Of a stretch of DNA of 36,553 bases, positions 34,076-36,553 are shown in pieces (position 1 is the stretch's first letter; the number at the start of each line of letters is the position of its first letter). This DNA is from Actinomycetes bacterium (GTDB taxonomy: Bacteria; Actinomycetota; Acidimicrobiia; Acidimicrobiales; Ilumatobacteraceae). The stretch spans positions 1-36,553 of the forward strand of contig JANXUX010000274.1 in assembly GCA_025351965.1 (NCBI GenBank). Reading direction: 5' to 3'. A model generated the notes under the pieces. The model ran no database searches and was not told where the DNA came from. It saw nothing but the letters and a program-made list of their open reading frames with translations. A program made the translations under genes and the position numbers.

Positions 34076-36367
34076 TCATGTCGTCCAGACCCCGAAGAGG
34101 TCGACGACCACGTCGACAGCTTCCGACGCGTAGACACACGCGTAGCCGCGGGACTTGGTCAACAGTGCCGAGTTGGCGCTGTCGACCCCCGCCACGAAGT
34201 TCACGTTCGACGTACCGGGCCAAGGATCGGTCAGACACGGATAGCCGGTCAGGTAGCCCGACCCGACGGCGCCCGTCGCAGTCAGGTTGACCTGAGCGGC
34301 CACGACCGAGCCCATCGCCAGTACGTAGGCCAGGTTCGACTGGCTGCGCGGCTTGTCCTGGACCCGCGTGTCGAGCAGGCGCTGCGGGCTCAGTGCTGCG
34401 TATCGGGCGGCTGCGCCCGGCTGGTACTCGGCGAGGAGGTCGACGACGAGGTCGGTCTCCTGCGAGGTGTACAGGCACACCGCTCCCCCGGCGCCGACAC
34501 GCACGTTGACCAGGTTGGGTTGGGTGACCCCAGGCTCCGGGTTGAGGTTCGACACGTTCGGCCGGTCCGTTCCGCACGGCCACGCAGTGACGAACCCTGC
34601 GGCCCGAGGTGCCACGGCGGTGATGTTGAGCGAGACGGCGGTCGACCTCGAGCCGGCGGCGACGACGGGGATCTGGACCTGCTGGACGGCGGCCAATCGC
34701 GCGCTGCCGCCGACGCCGGTGCGGGTGTCGACCAACCGGCGTGACGCGACGGGCTGCAGGCCGACGTTCGAGCCGGCTGTCAGCCAGCCGTTGAGGTCGA
34801 CGACGACGTCGACTGCGGTCGACGAGCGCAAGCACAGCGTGCCGTCGCCGATCGGAACGATGACGGCGTTGGTCTGCGCGGTCCCGGCTACCTGGTTCAC
34901 GTTCGACGTGGTGGGCTCGGCGATCGAGCACGGAAAGACCCGAACGTATCCATCGAGCGATGCGCCGACAGCAGTGACGTTCAGCGCGACTGCAGTCGCG
35001 TCTGCGGGGACCCCACCGGGCACCACGCTGGCAGAGCGGAGGTCGAGGACCTGTCGAGCACCGGCGTCGAAGCGACGCATCGGCTGGCCGGCGATCCGCG
35101 TGTCGACGATGCGCACCGGATCGATGGCGGCGAAGCCTGATGTCGGGCGGGGGGTGGCGAACGCCGCAGGACTGGCAGCGGACCCGGCCGCGACCGCAGC
35201 CGGAACGTCGACGGTGTAGAAACTCGGACGGTACAGCGCCCCGTTGGCCAGCCAGAGCGGGTAGTCGCCGCCGTTGGAAAGGCTGATCGTCATCCGCCCG
35301 GTCGAGTCCAGCCAGGGCAGCAGCGACGCGCCGTAGCTGCCACAGCCGCTCGCGCATTTCCGGTCGCGGAACGTGTCGATCGTCTGGACCTTGGTCCACG
35401 GGCCCTGCGGATCCTTGGCGACGTCGACGGTCATCGCTGTGCCCCACCAGTCGTCGAGCTTGGTGACCGAGACCCACACGTCACCGAACCATTGCACGCT
35501 CATCGCATTCGCATACCCGCGAGTCAGCACGGGCACTGCTGCTCGGGCATCGCCGGTCCATCCGGTGCCGTTCCAGTACTCCGGCGCGACATCGAAGTGG
35601 CCGAGCGGGACGCGGGCGACGTAGCTGCTCGGCATGCACGAGCCGTCGAACTGACCCGGACCGGCCACGGCGTTGGCGAACTGGCGGTAACAGTGGCCGT
35701 AGAGGTAGCTGTACCGATCGTTGGACACGACGGACCAGCCGTAGAGCTGGCGGGTCGCCCCGGACGCCGGTGCCGGAGCGAACGACAACTGCGCCAGGGT
35801 GACCGGATCGAGGATCGCCAGCCACGTTCTGACCGGCAGCGCACCGGGGCCGGCGCCGTTGCCGGCCGGGTTGGACATCTCCGCCATGAAAATCCAGAGG
35901 TTGCCGTCGAAGCCGATCTCGCCGTCGAGCGGCCAGAACCAGCGCGCACTGTCGATGGTCTGGTCATCGCCGATGAAGTCGCGGCCCTTCGTGCCGAGCA
36001 CCGTGAAGCAGCCGCCCGCCTCGATCAGTCCGGAGTTGTGTGCGGCGTTGTTCGGCGGGTTGTTGAGGTCGTCGTCGTTGCTGAAGTAGATGTCCTGGAA
36101 CAGCCAGAGGATGCGACCATCGGGCAACGGGTAGGCGTGCTGGTAGTCGGCCCCGCCGAAGCCTTCGGCGGTCGGTACTGCGCCGAGGCCGGGCCGGGAG
36201 AACACCGAGTTGAGCTGCGCAGCATCGAGGGTGGTTCCTGCGGCGCAGGCGGCTTCGGCGGCGGGGACGGAGGACGCGTCCGCGCTCACCACGACGATGC
36301 CGGCGCACAGGGCGACGGCAACGATCATCGACGCGAGGCGTCGGTGGATCCGGGCCAGAACCGTCAC
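34076..36367 (-). CDS. Large secreted protein: beta-propeller-like N-terminal half plus three tandem VDTR...VVVDL repeats
   Basis: Signal peptide MTVLARIHRRLASMIVAVALCAGIVVVSADA; repeat hallmarks RIVDTR...VALNVTAVGA...VVVDLNGW; RLVDTR...VSLNITAVAP...LVVDLLAEY; RLLDTR...VNLTATGA...VVVDLFGVW. Confidence 0.8.
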   Translation of the reverse strand: MTVLARIHRRLASMIVAVALCAGIVVVSADASSVPAAEAACAAGTTLDAAQLNSVFSRPGLGAVPTAEGFGGADYQHAYPLPDGRILWLFQDIYFSNDDDLNNPPNNAAHNSGLIEAGGCFTVLGTKGRDFIGDDQTIDSARWFWPLDGEIGFDGNLWIFMAEMSNPAGNGAGPGALPVRTWLAILDPVTLAQLSFAPAPASGATRQLYGWSVVSNDRYSYLYGHCYRQFANAVAGPGQFDGSCMPSSYVARVPLGHFDVAPEYWNGTGWTGDARAAVPVLTRGYANAMSVQWFGDVWVSVTKLDDWWGTAMTVDVAKDPQGPWTKVQTIDTFRDRKCASGCGSYGASLLPWLDSTGRMTISLSNGGDYPLWLANGALYRPSFYTVDVPAAVAAGSAASPAAFATPRPTSGFAAIDPVRIVDTRIAGQPMRRFDAGARQVLDLRSASVVPGGVPADATAVALNVTAVGASLDGYVRVFPCSIAEPTTSNVNQVAGTAQTNAVIVPIGDGTLCLRSSTAVDVVVDLNGWLTAGSNVGLQPVASRRLVDTRTGVGGSARLAAVQQVQIPVVAAGSRSTAVSLNITAVAPRAAGFVTAWPCGTDRPNVSNLNPEPGVTQPNLVNVRVGAGGAVCLYTSQETDLVVDLLAEYQPGAAARYAALSPQRLLDTRVQDKPRSQSNLAYVLAMGSVVAAQVNLTATGAVGSGYLTGYPCLTDPWPGTSNVNFVAGVDSANSALLTKSRGYACVYASEAVDVVVDLFGVWTT

Positions 36368-36553
36368 AGATCCATGTAGGCGTCGAGTCCGACCGTGAGC
36401 CCCGCAACCGACCCGACGCGCTTGCACGCAAGGAGGATGCCGGGCATGTAACTGGAGTTGTCGTAACTGTCCTGGCGGATCGTGAGGCTCTGACCCGACG
36501 TGCCGAGGATGACTTCCTGATGCGCTTGCAGACCGCGCAGGCGCACGGAGTGG
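36364..36553 (-). CDS. dapB: 4-hydroxy-tetrahydrodipicolinate reductase, C-terminal end (truncated by window edge)
   Basis: HSVRLRGLQAHQEVILGTSGQSLTIRQDSYDNSSYMPGILLACKRVGSVAGLTVGLDAYMDL* matches the DapB C-terminus. Confidence 0.85.
   Translation of the reverse strand, partial: HSVRLRGLQAHQEVILGTSGQSLTIRQDSYDNSSYMPGILLACKRVGSVAGLTVGLDAYMDL

Overview
The window is a GC-rich actinobacterial chromosome segment, probably of Acidimicrobiia/Ilumatobacter type (inferred from gene content only). The recognisable core is a mostly minus-strand housekeeping block: the 3' end of dapB at the right edge, dapA, an RNase J gene, a small lipoprotein, ftsK, an SMP-30 family gene, rimO, pgsA and cinA, followed by a tRNA-Arg(TCT). 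About 16.5 kb of accessory genes separate dapB from dapA. They include trans-aconitate methyltransferase, APC permease plus universal stress protein, TetR plus a ferritin-like diiron protein, an amino-acid ABC transporter, an acyl-CoA ligase, a DedA-like protein, thiol peroxidase, and a secreted protein with three tandem VDTR...VVVDL repeats. The most interesting candidate system is a translationally coupled trio of predicted lipoproteins at 28110-31100: a type-1-copper cupredoxin, a NosD-like beta-helix protein, and a DUF1996 protein carrying a Met-rich (SMPEM)n segment. I propose this as an extracytoplasmic copper-handling cassette. Other signals are: a TetR promoter whose 17-bp -35/-10 spacer contains a perfect 14-bp palindrome; several start codons 6-7 nt after a -10-like hexamer (leaderless mRNAs); two 23-bp repeats 53 bp apart upstream of the SMP-30 gene; a foldback repeat at 5401-5472; and a decayed mosaic beside tRNA-Arg with a frameshifted Crp/Fnr remnant and a tRNA 3'-half-like fragment. 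No searches were run. Family calls come from motif recognition in the translations.
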